Shown: one piece after another, positions 25,772-34,753 of the stretch | Layout: each line of letters begins with the position of its first letter | Numbering within the stretch: position 1 is the first letter of the stretch | DNA from: Oscillospiraceae bacterium MB24-C1 | GTDB taxonomy: Bacteria; Bacillota; Clostridia; Oscillospirales; Ruminococcaceae | DNA length: 64,000 nt | Direction of reading: 5' to 3' | NCBI GenBank assembly: GCA_030913685.1 | Contig: CP133187.1 | Span: 1,017,501-1,081,500 of the forward strand | The notes under the pieces: model-generated | What the model saw: the letters and a program-made list of their open reading frames with translations, nothing else | What the model was told of the DNA's origin: nothing | The model's database searches: none | Program-made: the position numbers and the translations under genes

Positions 25772-26344
25772 ATGGATCAAAAACAGGAATTTTTGGAATT
25801 GTTCCATCAATACATAACCCGAGAGGGCGCACGGGAGCTTTTGAGTTTTTTAGAAAACAAAAGCGATTTCTTTACGGCTCCCGCTTCAACGCGGTTTCAT
25901 TTAGCCTGCGAAGGTGGCCTTTTAAGTCATAGTGTTAACGTTGCAAAGCTGATGCTACGCTATGAAGATGAACCGCCGGAAAGTCTGGCAATCTGCGGAC
26001 TGCTGCACGACATATGCAAGGTCAACTACTACAAGGTCTCTACCCGAAATGTTAAAAACGAGCAGACCGGCCAATGGGAAAAGCAGCCGTTCTATCAGGT
26101 CGAGGATAGTTTCCCTTATGGGCATGGAGAAAAGTCGGTATATATGATCGAGCGCTTTTTCCGGCTGAAAGCGTCCGAGGCAATGGCTATCCGCTGGCAT
26201 ATGGGCGGATTTGACGACGCAGTGAAGGGCGGAAGCTTTTCAATTTCCAAAGCCTACGAGCGCTATCCTCTGGCAGTTAAACTGCACCTGTGTGACATTG
26301 AAGCAAGCTATCTAATTGAAAGCCGACAAAAAGTGATGAATTAA
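25772..26344 (+). CDS. HD-domain hydrolase
   Basis: A 190-residue HD-domain protein. The metal ligands are HSVNVAKL, LLHDICK (the HD pair) and later His/Asp (GHGEKS, RWHMGG, LHLCDIEASY). Size and pattern suggest a phosphohydrolase acting on nucleotides, or a YfbR/HDIG-like relative; substrate unknown. ATG 25772 is chosen, with AGAGGTGA 8 bases upstream. A small membrane-protein gene follows 19 bases later, probably in the same transcript. Confidence 0.82.
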   Translation: MDQKQEFLELFHQYITREGARELLSFLENKSDFFTAPASTRFHLACEGGLLSHSVNVAKLMLRYEDEPPESLAICGLLHDICKVNYYKVSTRNVKNEQTGQWEKQPFYQVEDSFPYGHGEKSVYMIERFFRLKASEAMAIRWHMGGFDDAVKGGSFSISKAYERYPLAVKLHLCDIEASYLIESRQKVMN

Positions 26345-26363
26345 ACTAGAAGGGGTGTCACAA

Positions 26364-26615
26364 ATGCAAAAAGAATTTAATAACCTTTGCTGCAAAAAAT
26401 GGGACGAACTGATAGCGTTTATGCTCAGTCGCGCCGCGAAATTCAGCGTAGTGGACTGGGCCATATTCAAGACCTGCCTCGTTACTTTCGGGCTTATGAT
26501 TGGTGCATGGTTTGCTCGGCTTTTTAAAAAGCTTGCTCCACTAGTGGCCCTGGTGTTTATTGTCTCTTGGATCTACATGGTCTGGCGCATCTTTTTTGAC
26601 GAGGACCTCGATTAG
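26364..26615 (+). CDS. Small membrane protein of unknown function
   Basis: An 83-residue protein with a soluble start containing adjacent Cys (NLCCKKWDEL), then two hydrophobic segments (AIFKTCLVTFGLMIGAWFA and LVALVFIVSWIYMVWRIFF) and an acidic tail (DEDLD). AAGGGG precedes the ATG. It lies directly after the HD hydrolase gene. No function recognised. Confidence 0.7.
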   Translation: MQKEFNNLCCKKWDELIAFMLSRAAKFSVVDWAIFKTCLVTFGLMIGAWFARLFKKLAPLVALVFIVSWIYMVWRIFFDEDLD

Positions 26616-26624
26616 TTTTAAAGC

Positions 26625-26668
26625 TATATATGTGTCATTTGGGCCTCCGCTCAGATGGCACATATATT
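26625..26668 (+). terminator. Terminator after the HD hydrolase/membrane protein operon
   Basis: ATATATGTGTCAT / ATGGCACATATAT pair with one G-T, followed by TTTTG, starting ~10 bases after the stop codon. Confidence 0.75.
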
Positions 26669-26847
26669 TTGTTTGCGGCGATATCGTCTAAATCTATTCA
26701 TATTTTGTTGAATTATGTATATTTTTGCGATATAATATTCCCAAAGCAGAGCTGGGGGATATTTCCCAGTCGTCCTTCTCTTTCACCTTGCTATAAACGG
26801 TTTTTCTGCCTTTTAAACATCCTCATTGCGGACTTGTTGTCAGAAAG

Positions 26848-28302
26848 ATGGTGTTGGCCATGGAAAGATTATGCAGGCCGTTGACGGCTTTACTAGCATT
26901 ATTGATGGGTTTGGGCTTTATGGGATGTTCTTTCAAACAGCCGACAACCCCTGTTTCCCTCACCGTTTGGCACTATTATAATGGTGTCCAGCTTCAGGCG
27001 TTTTCCGATTTGGTTTCTGAGTTCAATGAGACAGTCGGCGCACGCCAGGGCATCTTTGTCGAAGCTTACAGCAAGGGGAGCATTGACAATTTGCGTACCG
27101 CTATAAAAGATGCCGCCGAATATAAAATCGGCGCCGACGCAATGCCCAATATTTTTTCTGCCTATGCCGATTATGCTTATGAGCTCTACAACATGGGGCA
27201 GCTGGCTGACCTGGCAGGGTATCTTTCCGAGCAGGAGCGATCAAAATACATCGAAGCTTACCTTTCAGAAGGCAACTTCGCCGGCGGGAACAGTGTTCTG
27301 CTGTTCCCTATCGCCAAATCCACCGAAGTATTACTACTAAACATGACCGATTTCGCCCCCTTTGCAGCCGCTTATAATGTCAGCGAGCAGGATCTTACTA
27401 CATGGGAGGGTATTACTGACACCGCCGAAAAATATTACCGCTATACCGACGCGCTGACCGGCACCCCCAATGATGGCAAAGCATTTTTCGGACGAGATTC
27501 GGTTGCGAATTATATGTTGGTCGGCTGCACCCAGCTTGGTCAGCCGTTAATGCAAAATCAAGATGAAAAGATTTCGATAAAGATAGACCGCAGCATTCTG
27601 CGTCGCCTGTGGGATAATTATTACGTACCTTATGTCAGCGGTTATTATGCTGCGCTTGGCCGTTTCAGAACCGACGATGCCAAAACCGGCGATATTATTG
27701 CTCTTGTCGGCTCCAGCAGTGGCAGCTCTTATTTTCCGAGTGCCGTCACCCGTGCGGATGGCAGCAGTTACCCCATTACATCCAAAGTGCTCCCACTGCC
27801 CAACTTTGCCGGTTGTGAAAGTTATGCGGTTCAGCAAGGTGCTGGTATGGCTGTTGCAAAGTCCGACAAGCGCACCGAACAAGCAGCAGTAACATTTTTA
27901 AAGTGGTTTACCCAACCGCAGCAAAATATTCGTTTTTCCGCTCGTACCGGCTATCTGCCAGTACAAAAACCAGCCAACAATGGCGATTTGTTGTATGCGA
28001 TTGTTGAGGAGGAAAAGATTGAGTTAATGCCAATTGTAGAAGACACCTTAAAAGTTGGCATGGATATGTCCGGTCGTTATCGCTTTTTTACCAACGCTGT
28101 TTTTAAAAACAGCTATGAGTGCCGCAGTGTAGTGGAAAATTCTCTGCAGACGCAAGCTGACCATGATTTAGCCACTATAACCGCCCGGGTAAAATCGGGC
28201 GTAAGCCGTCGCGCCGCGTTGGAACCGTTTTTAAGCGACGCGCATTTTGAGCAGTGGCTGTCAGATTTTGAGCGCGCACTGTACCTGACGGGCGCTGGAT
28301 AA
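26848..28302 (+). CDS. Extracellular solute-binding lipoprotein (ABC family 1 type)
   Basis: A ~484-residue secreted binding lipoprotein. The signal ends in a lipobox (GLGFMGC), then VSLTVWHYYNG, the start of a family 1 solute-binding fold that usually binds sugars; the C-terminal half has AVQQGAGMAVAKSDKRTEQAAVTFLKWFT, also typical. No permease or ATPase gene accompanies it. Instead a membrane GGDEF-EAL gene begins 56 bases later, so it more likely supplies ligand information to that sensor than feeds a transporter. The start could be ATG 26848 or ATG 26860; the second leaves a shorter n-region. Confidence 0.85.
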   Translation: MVLAMERLCRPLTALLALLMGLGFMGCSFKQPTTPVSLTVWHYYNGVQLQAFSDLVSEFNETVGARQGIFVEAYSKGSIDNLRTAIKDAAEYKIGADAMPNIFSAYADYAYELYNMGQLADLAGYLSEQERSKYIEAYLSEGNFAGGNSVLLFPIAKSTEVLLLNMTDFAPFAAAYNVSEQDLTTWEGITDTAEKYYRYTDALTGTPNDGKAFFGRDSVANYMLVGCTQLGQPLMQNQDEKISIKIDRSILRRLWDNYYVPYVSGYYAALGRFRTDDAKTGDIIALVGSSSGSSYFPSAVTRADGSSYPITSKVLPLPNFAGCESYAVQQGAGMAVAKSDKRTEQAAVTFLKWFTQPQQNIRFSARTGYLPVQKPANNGDLLYAIVEEEKIELMPIVEDTLKVGMDMSGRYRFFTNAVFKNSYECRSVVENSLQTQADHDLATITARVKSGVSRRAALEPFLSDAHFEQWLSDFERALYLTGAG

Positions 28303-28358
28303 AATGGGCCAACTCTGGGCGGCAATTCGCTCCGACTCAGGTTAAAGGTGGGGTGTAA

Positions 28359-31300
28359 GTGCCTAAAAAACTTGAAGCAAAAAAAAAGAACGCAAAAAAC
28401 ACCATCCTTTTACGCATTATGCTACCGGGGATGGCTGTGATTATTGTGCAGTCTATCATTTATTCACTGATAGTTTGGCAATATAACATCATCGGACGTA
28501 TTGAAGTTAACGCCTACGATATTTTTAGTGAAAAAGTATTAAACCGACAACAGGATATTCAAAGCGATATTTTATACAGGTGCATGACCATTGACAGAGA
28601 CAGAGAGTTACTCCTGCAAAAAATTTATGATTCACTTTCTCAAAACGGCGTCGACAGTTCGGCAATTTCAACCTCTCCCGCACTCAACCGCCAAATTGTT
28701 GCGGATGTATCAGATTATCTTGTCGCCATGCTGCATCGTAATATGGCAAACGGCGTTTTTCTGGTGCTGGATGGTCCAGCCACCGATGCAACGGAGCAAT
28801 ACTCTTTTTCCCGCGCCGGACTTTATATCCGCCAATTTGATAGACATAGCAATTCCACCGATAATAGCGATCTTTTAATGCAACGCGGCATGCCCGATCT
28901 CGCGAGGAGCCTTGGGATTTCGCTAGATCGCTACTGGTCGGCAGATTTCACCTTTTCGGACGAAACGGCTGCGCAATCTCAATTTTTCTTTGCGCCGCTA
29001 AATGCTGCTAAGGCACATGCCGACGGGCAAAGCGCAGATTTTGGTTATTGGAGCGAGCGCTTTTCTTTAAGCGTCAATGACATCGGAATTATTACCTATT
29101 CAGTACCGCTCATCACCTCTGATGGAGCGGTTATTGGCGTTTTCGGCGTGGAATTATCCGAAAGCCAGCTCGTCTCAAAAATGCGGTACAACAATCTTAA
29201 CGGCAACCAAAACGCCAACGCTTCTTATTTTATTGGGGTTTCATCAGACGCAGGGCATTCCTACCGCAAGGTATTTACCAGCGGGCCGCTTTTTAAATAT
29301 CGTTTTGGCAATGCGGATACCGTCTCTGTATCCAAAGCAGTCCACAGCAATGTCTATGCCTTTGAAAACGACATCAACGAGCCGGTAATCGGGGCTATTT
29401 ATCCATTTGATCTCTATAGGGTAAATACTCCATTTTATAATAACCAGTGGGCTGTCATCGGCATGGTTGATCAAAATGACTTGCTGCTGTTTTCCAATAG
29501 AATCAGGATTCAGGCATATGTCGCATTCTTTTTCTCGTTGATTTTGGGCACGGTGGGGATGCTGATTATTGGCAAAACGGTCACTAACCCGATCCATTCG
29601 CTGGTGAAAAGTATAAAACGAAGCGACCCCACCGGACGTATTCACCTTAAAAAGACCAATATCCTTGAATTGGACGAGTTGGCTATCTCGTTTGAAGCTT
29701 TGAGCCATGCTGTCGCGAGTGCCTCCGAAAAAACTGCTATAATATTCGCCATGACCCGCATTTCGGTCGGGGTATTTGAATACGACCGCAGTCGCAGTCG
29801 TGTATTCTGTTCGAGCAACTTGTGCAGCATTCTGGACTGGTTTGAACGCCCTGAAAAGGAATATATTTATCTGGAACGCAATGATTTTGAAAAGCGCATG
29901 TTATCGCTGAGCCCTTATATTTTTGAAAGGAGCGAAATGATATCCCAGCTATTCGATCATAAAGGCAAGGCACACTGGATTCAAGTCAATATTGCCGAGC
30001 AGGACGGAAAAATTCTAGGCGCTGTATCCGACATTACCGACGATATTCTGGCCAAACAAAAGATAGAATATGAACGCGATTATGATTTGTTAACCAACCT
30101 TTATAATCTGCGTGCCTTCCGTGCCCACCTAACGCGCCTGCTTCATCTGCACAATCTAAAAACCGCCGCACTTATTATGTGGGATCTTGACAATCTAAAA
30201 AAAATTAACGATAGCTACGGCCATGAATTTGGCGACAGCTATATCAAAGCATTTGCCGAATGTCTTGAGGATACCTCCCAGCACAATACACTGGTCGCCA
30301 GGCGCTCTGGCGATGAATTTTATACGCTGCTATACGGCTATTCCTCGAAGGATGAAGTAAGAAAAATTCTAGATGAAATGCGTACCGTTATAGGGAAAAA
30401 GCAGTTGCAGCTCCCCGATGGCAGCACCTGTACAATCGATGTCTCAAGCGGTCTGGCCTGGTATCCGAAAGATACGGTTTCAGGCGATGAGCTTTTACGT
30501 TTTGCCGATTTCGCCATGTATAACGTTAAGCATGACGTCAAGGGTAGCTTCCGGGAGTTTGATCCCATTTTATATCATAAAACTAACAGCGTGCTGGATG
30601 GTTACGAAACCATCATGCAGCTCATTGACAATAATCTCTTCAAATTTGCTCTGCAACCGATTTTGTCAGTAGCTACCGGCAGCGTATATGGCTATGAAAT
30701 GCTGATGCGTCCGCAGATTGCCGGCGACTACTCCCCCTACGACGTATTCCACATGGCACAGGTACACGCCAAGCTTTATCATTTGGAACGAATTTCGATG
30801 TATGGAGGCATGGAAGCTTTTGTCTCGCTCATTGAGCAACAGGTCATCGGAAAAGAGGAAAAGGTCTTTATCAATTCCATCAGCAATCAGATTATGACCT
30901 CCTCTGATTTGCTGGCATTTGAGCAGCGCTTTGCGCCTTACCTGCACCGCATCGCAATCAAAATTATGGCCAGTGGGCGGGATAATCAGGACTGCATTCA
31001 GTTGAAGACAGAGATACTCAAGCGCTGGCACGGGATACTGGCCGTTGAAGATTACGGTTCTGGTTACAGCAACGAAGCTTCTCTGCATTATATTGCTCCC
31101 AAACTGATTAAGCTGGATATTTCACTGATTTCCGGCATAGATAAAGATAAAAACCGTCAGGAGATTCTCAAAAGCATTGTTTCAACCGCGAGAAAGCACC
31201 ATGTCGCCACCCTTGCTGTAGGCATTGAAACTGAGGAAGAGCTGAAAACGGTCATTGCTGGTGGCGTGGAATATGTACAGGGCTTTTTTATCGCACATCC

Positions 31301-31391
31301 CTCGTTTGAAATCGCCCCCATCTCGCAGCAGGTTATTGCAGCTATAGACTCCGCAAGACAAACTGAAAATCTCAACAAACTCATGACTTAA
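28359..31391 (+). CDS. Membrane sensor with HAMP, PAS-like, GGDEF and degenerate EAL domains
   Basis: A 1010-residue c-di-GMP signalling protein. A first membrane helix (~20-42) and a second (~385-408) enclose a ~340-residue extracellular sensor resembling dCache. A HAMP-like linker (~409-460) and a PAS-like segment (~470-575) follow. The GGDEF domain has DLDNLKKINDSYGHEFGD and RRSGDEF (~650), likely active; no RxxD inhibitory site precedes it. The EAL domain keeps YEMLM (~778), INS and KLIKLD, but ELTE is replaced (IKIM), DDFG reads EDYG, and AEGVE reads AVGIE. It pairs with the upstream binding lipoprotein. I infer a diguanylate cyclase with a binding or weak EAL module. Confidence 0.88.
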   Translation: MPKKLEAKKKNAKNTILLRIMLPGMAVIIVQSIIYSLIVWQYNIIGRIEVNAYDIFSEKVLNRQQDIQSDILYRCMTIDRDRELLLQKIYDSLSQNGVDSSAISTSPALNRQIVADVSDYLVAMLHRNMANGVFLVLDGPATDATEQYSFSRAGLYIRQFDRHSNSTDNSDLLMQRGMPDLARSLGISLDRYWSADFTFSDETAAQSQFFFAPLNAAKAHADGQSADFGYWSERFSLSVNDIGIITYSVPLITSDGAVIGVFGVELSESQLVSKMRYNNLNGNQNANASYFIGVSSDAGHSYRKVFTSGPLFKYRFGNADTVSVSKAVHSNVYAFENDINEPVIGAIYPFDLYRVNTPFYNNQWAVIGMVDQNDLLLFSNRIRIQAYVAFFFSLILGTVGMLIIGKTVTNPIHSLVKSIKRSDPTGRIHLKKTNILELDELAISFEALSHAVASASEKTAIIFAMTRISVGVFEYDRSRSRVFCSSNLCSILDWFERPEKEYIYLERNDFEKRMLSLSPYIFERSEMISQLFDHKGKAHWIQVNIAEQDGKILGAVSDITDDILAKQKIEYERDYDLLTNLYNLRAFRAHLTRLLHLHNLKTAALIMWDLDNLKKINDSYGHEFGDSYIKAFAECLEDTSQHNTLVARRSGDEFYTLLYGYSSKDEVRKILDEMRTVIGKKQLQLPDGSTCTIDVSSGLAWYPKDTVSGDELLRFADFAMYNVKHDVKGSFREFDPILYHKTNSVLDGYETIMQLIDNNLFKFALQPILSVATGSVYGYEMLMRPQIAGDYSPYDVFHMAQVHAKLYHLERISMYGGMEAFVSLIEQQVIGKEEKVFINSISNQIMTSSDLLAFEQRFAPYLHRIAIKIMASGRDNQDCIQLKTEILKRWHGILAVEDYGSGYSNEASLHYIAPKLIKLDISLISGIDKDKNRQEILKSIVSTARKHHVATLAVGIETEEELKTVIAGGVEYVQGFFIAHPSFEIAPISQQVIAAIDSARQTENLNKLMT

Positions 31392-31396
31392 AACAA

Positions 31397-31429
31397 CAAA
31401 ACACGGCTGCAACCCGCAACCGTGTTTTG
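31397..31429. terminator. Terminator between GGDEF-EAL and MATE genes
   Basis: CAAAACACGG / CCGTGTTTTG stem with a 13-base loop. A/T-rich flanks suit both convergent transcripts, with a better U-tract on the minus strand. Confidence 0.7.
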
Positions 31430-31440
31430 CTCATTTGCCA

Positions 31441-32796
31441 TTACATTGGCTTGATCTCTTTTTCGTATAATCTCCTGTACAACACAAGCGCCAGTATCAC
31501 TGAGACAACCTCCGCTATAGGGAAGGACAACCAAACTGCGTTAAGCGAAATAAACTTTCCCAAAAAATAAGCCGTGGGCAACAATACGACCAGCTGGCGT
31601 GAAACCGACATCATAAGGCTGTACATACCCTTCCCAAGTGCTTGAAATGCGCTTGAAAGAATGATTGAAATTGCTGCTAAAAGAAAGTGCAGGCTAATAA
31701 TTCGTAGCGCAGGCACTCCGATAGCCAACATCGTGTCTGACGCGTCAAAGAGCGTACCTAGTATCTGTGTCGGGAATATCTGAAAAATTGCAAACCCCAC
31801 TGCGGTGATACCCAATGCCATCAGGCTGGCCAGCTTAATGGTGTGCACAATGCGTTCGCGGTGGCGCGCGCCGTAATTAAAGCCTACAATCGGTATCATG
31901 CCGCTGGTCAGGCCAAACACTGGCATAAACACAAAGCTCTGCAACTTAAAATAGATGCCGAACACCGAAACCGCCGTCGCCGAAAACATGATAAGTATTT
32001 TATTCATACCAAAGGTCATAACCGCACCAATGGTCTGCATAAAAATGGACGGCAGACCCACTTTGTAAATTTCGACAATGATGCGCCAGTCAGGACGAAA
32101 GTTTTTCATCGAAAGACTGATTTCGTGATTTTTCGTTATATTGAACACCGTCACCAAAATACATGAAACAATCTGGCCTGCTACGGTCGCCACCGCTGCG
32201 CCCGACACCCCCATTTTAGGCGCACCAAGTAGCCCAAATATCAGGATGGGATCTAAAATGATATTGGTAATAGCCCCCGCCATCTGCGAATACATGCTGT
32301 AAATCGTGATGCCAGTAGCTTGCAGCAACCGTTCGCCTGTAATGGCTAAAAATATGCCAAAAGAAACGATTGATACAATGGAGGTGTAAGCCATACCCAT
32401 CTCCATAACAGCACCCGGCCCAACAAACGCCGAAAAAAATGCCTTCAGCCCAAATATACCAAAAAGAGCAAATGCCAATGCGCTTAGTATGGACAAAAAG
32501 ATGCCGTTGGCTGTAACTAAGTTGGCCTCATCATAGTTTTTTTCACCGAGTCTACGCGATAAGAGCGCATTAATTCCGATGGCCGTTCCTACTGCGACCG
32601 CAATCATCATCACCTGCACAGGAAAAGCCAGAGAAACCGCCGTGAGTGCATCCTCGCTAATTTTCGCTACAAAAATACTGTCGACTACATTATAAAGCGC
32701 TTGGATCAGCATCGAAGCCATGATCGGCACCGACATTGAAACAAGCAGCTTAGGAATTGGGAGCGTTCCCATCTTATTTTCTTTTCTGTTATTCAA
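31441..32796 (-). CDS. MATE-family efflux transporter
   Basis: A ~451-residue multidrug/toxin extrusion protein with 12 predicted membrane segments. The opening (KMGTLPIPKLLVSMSVPIMASMLIQALYNVVDSIFVA) and LLSRRLGEKNYDEA are family hallmarks of the Clostridia-type MATE branch. It exports organic cations or drugs with Na+ or H+. The start is uncertain: TTG 32796 has AAGGACAAGG upstream and gives the common NNRKENKMG opening; ATG 32772 is the next choice, with a weaker site. Confidence 0.9.
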   Translation of the reverse strand: MNNRKENKMGTLPIPKLLVSMSVPIMASMLIQALYNVVDSIFVAKISEDALTAVSLAFPVQVMMIAVAVGTAIGINALLSRRLGEKNYDEANLVTANGIFLSILSALAFALFGIFGLKAFFSAFVGPGAVMEMGMAYTSIVSIVSFGIFLAITGERLLQATGITIYSMYSQMAGAITNIILDPILIFGLLGAPKMGVSGAAVATVAGQIVSCILVTVFNITKNHEISLSMKNFRPDWRIIVEIYKVGLPSIFMQTIGAVMTFGMNKILIMFSATAVSVFGIYFKLQSFVFMPVFGLTSGMIPIVGFNYGARHRERIVHTIKLASLMALGITAVGFAIFQIFPTQILGTLFDASDTMLAIGVPALRIISLHFLLAAISIILSSAFQALGKGMYSLMMSVSRQLVVLLPTAYFLGKFISLNAVWLSFPIAEVVSVILALVLYRRLYEKEIKPM

Positions 32797-32960
32797 TTTA
32801 ATTACCTTGTCCTTTTGAAAAATTCGATGCTTTAGATTAGACAATACAGCGCAAATGTTTGGGTCATACACCGCACAGTATTTGACATTTTAACATATTG
32901 ATTGTATTCTGTAAACATTGTAAGTTTATTTGATTTTTTTAATAAAGGAGGCCTTCACAT

Positions 32961-33575
32961 ATGAAGCCATATCCCGTCTTTGCTATAAGCCGGCAATACG
33001 GCAGCGGCGGTCGCGACATTGGCCTTACCCTCTCCAAAAAGCTCGGTATTCCTTATTATGACAACGAGCTGATCACACTGGCAGCCCAGGAGAGCGGTTT
33101 CGCACCCGAACTTTTTAAAAACGCCGATCATAATGCCTCGAGCAGCCTTTTGTTCTCACTTTCAATGTACGGCTCAAGCACCGGTACTTTTAATATGCCA
33201 CTGGGTGATCAGGTTTTCCTCATTCAGTCAGATATCATCAAAAAAGTGGCCAATGAGGGACCCTGTGTTATCATCGGCCGATGTGCCGACTATATTCTGC
33301 GTGACTTTCCAAATTGCGTTTCGGTTTTTTTGCACGCCCCACTCGACCAGCGGCTTGAGCGTGCGGTAGAAAGCTACGGTGTCGACCCGCTCAGAGCCAA
33401 GGATATCGTCACCAAGACTGATAAAAAGCGCTCTGTTTACTATTCCCACTTCACCGGAGAAAAATGGGGCGCATCCGAAAACTATCACATTACGATAGAT
33501 ACAGCGCGCATGGGCATCTCCGGCACCACAGACGCTCTTGCGTTGATCGCCGATCAGCTGTCAAAGCCTAATTAA
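32961..33575 (+). CDS. Cytidylate kinase-like protein
   Basis: A 204-residue protein of the cytidylate-kinase-like family. ISRQYGSGGRDIG forms the phosphate-binding loop in its GSGG variant, with YYDNELI after it, IIGRCADYIL near residue 103, and a LID-like stretch with Arg/Lys (RAKDIVTKTDKKRSVYY). Family members are nucleotide-binding kinases of unproven substrate and differ from true Cmk. AAAGGAGG precedes the ATG. It is divergent from the MATE gene and ends in a terminator shared with luxS. Confidence 0.87.
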   Translation: MKPYPVFAISRQYGSGGRDIGLTLSKKLGIPYYDNELITLAAQESGFAPELFKNADHNASSSLLFSLSMYGSSTGTFNMPLGDQVFLIQSDIIKKVANEGPCVIIGRCADYILRDFPNCVSVFLHAPLDQRLERAVESYGVDPLRAKDIVTKTDKKRSVYYSHFTGEKWGASENYHITIDTARMGISGTTDALALIADQLSKPN

Positions 33576-33683
33576 AAATTATGCCCGCTGCTACTGCGGC
33601 CGCACCTTTCTCCCCTTTAAGCGGCTTACATGCAGCGTAGAAAGCACGCGTTAATATCGTGCAGCCAATTCCCAGAATGAGTA

Positions 33684-33715
33684 AAAATTGAGACTGCCGT
33701 GGCAGTCTCAATTTT
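33684..33715. terminator. Bidirectional terminator between cytidylate kinase-like gene and luxS
   Basis: A 15-bp perfect stem (AAAATTGAGACTGCC / GGCAGTCTCAATTTT) with a 2-base loop gap, flanked by A and T runs. Confidence 0.85.
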
Positions 33716-33728
33716 ATAGCCCTATTAT

Positions 33729-34190
33729 TTACTTTGGGTATGTTAGCCGTTCTTCATTCCAATCGGTAATAGCGTTACAAAAGGCTGTGGCCTCTTTTTT
33801 AGCTTCCGGAAGATTGTGCAGTTTGTAGTTGCCGCATTCCACCTTCAACGCCCCAGGTATTTCATCTTGATAGTCACGAACAAAACGCATTCCCTCGGAA
33901 ATAGCAGCGACCGCCTTGACGGGTTTTACGCCTTTTAAAATCAAATAGAATCCAGTCAGACAACCCATCGGCCCAAAGTAAACCACCTGACTTCCAATAT
34001 TGCTGGAGCGCACCCACGTGGCAAAAATATGCTCTATGGTATGTGCCGCTTCAGGACTTAAATAGCTGCCTGCGTTGGGGTAGTGATATCGAATGTCATA
34101 GGTAATAATATCACCAAAATCAATGCGAGAGGTATATATTCCGGGCGTTAGCGTATCATGGTTTATACAAAAGCTCGCTATTTTCTCCAT
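33729..34190 (-). CDS. luxS: S-ribosylhomocysteine lyase (LuxS)
   Basis: A 153-residue LuxS enzyme, cleaving S-ribosylhomocysteine to homocysteine and DPD, the autoinducer-2 precursor. Zinc ligands are in HTIEH (His50, His54) and Cys119 of VECGNY; Cys77 in GPMGC is the catalytic-type Cys; the HNLP segment is also kept. The opening region (GIYTSRIDFGDIITYDIRY) is shorter and more divergent than in Bacillus LuxS. AAAGGAG precedes the ATG. With metA at the window start it points to a working methionine/methyl cycle, though the genes are far apart. Confidence 0.92.
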   Translation of the reverse strand: MEKIASFCINHDTLTPGIYTSRIDFGDIITYDIRYHYPNAGSYLSPEAAHTIEHIFATWVRSSNIGSQVVYFGPMGCLTGFYLILKGVKPVKAVAAISEGMRFVRDYQDEIPGALKVECGNYKLHNLPEAKKEATAFCNAITDWNEERLTYPK

Positions 34191-34318
34191 ATATTTTCTC
34201 CTTTATCAAAATGTTGTTCACCGGGTGTCCGCGACTTTTACAACAGTCGGTTTTACCTTTAGCTTGTCATATTTTTATTTGAAAAAACCTATAATTGTAT
34301 TAAAGCGTGGTGAGCAAA

Positions 34319-34615
34319 ATGAGTGACGCGGCCCCAAATTCAAAGACACAGGCGAATGGGCAGGGCGACGCACAACAAGGTAACAAGGCCCATTCAAAAT
34401 TCCATTCCTACACGAAGCATAATGTGGTGGCTTATCCACAGGACGTTTTGCTGGCCTCGGTCACCCTTGCGCTCACCTTGTCTCAAGGGCGCAGCCAATA
34501 CGAGGTAGAAACACTGATCAACCTGTTTTCGCTAACGACAGACAATCTCCAGGCTATACTGGCACAAATGCTGATCAACCGCAAGGTACAGACTGATCTT
34601 GAAACGATTATTTAA
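34319..34615 (+). CDS. Small protein of unknown function
   Basis: A 98-residue protein. The first ~35 residues are polar and Gln/Asn/Ala-rich, likely disordered; the rest looks like a compact helical domain (YPQDVLLASVTLALTLSQGRSQYEVETLINLF). No membrane segment or known motif. A GGTGAG lies just before the ATG. A ferritin-like, possibly spore-coat gene follows 138 bases later on the same strand, but a shared job is only a guess. Confidence 0.6.
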   Translation: MSDAAPNSKTQANGQGDAQQGNKAHSKFHSYTKHNVVAYPQDVLLASVTLALTLSQGRSQYEVETLINLFSLTTDNLQAILAQMLINRKVQTDLETII

Positions 34616-34753
34616 TCCTCTACACCATAGCATAAATTTATAATCTTTTCAATTGCAAGGCCAATCACAGGCATTGTTTATCCGCATTGCAGCATAGGAT
34701 TTTATAAACAGCCTGCGGCATCCACAGCCGCTGGATGAAAGGAGCTTGCCGCA

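Noticed and set aside
26670-26850. Possible c-di-GMP riboswitch ahead of the signalling pair
   Set aside because: The conserved GEMM core could not be found in the leader.
26630-26884. 84-codon plus-strand frame before the solute-binding gene
   Set aside because: It starts inside a terminator stem and overlaps the next gene's start in another frame.
33576-33683. Possible tRNA or small RNA after the cytidylate kinase-like gene
   Set aside because: No cloverleaf, T-loop or other recognisable RNA signature.
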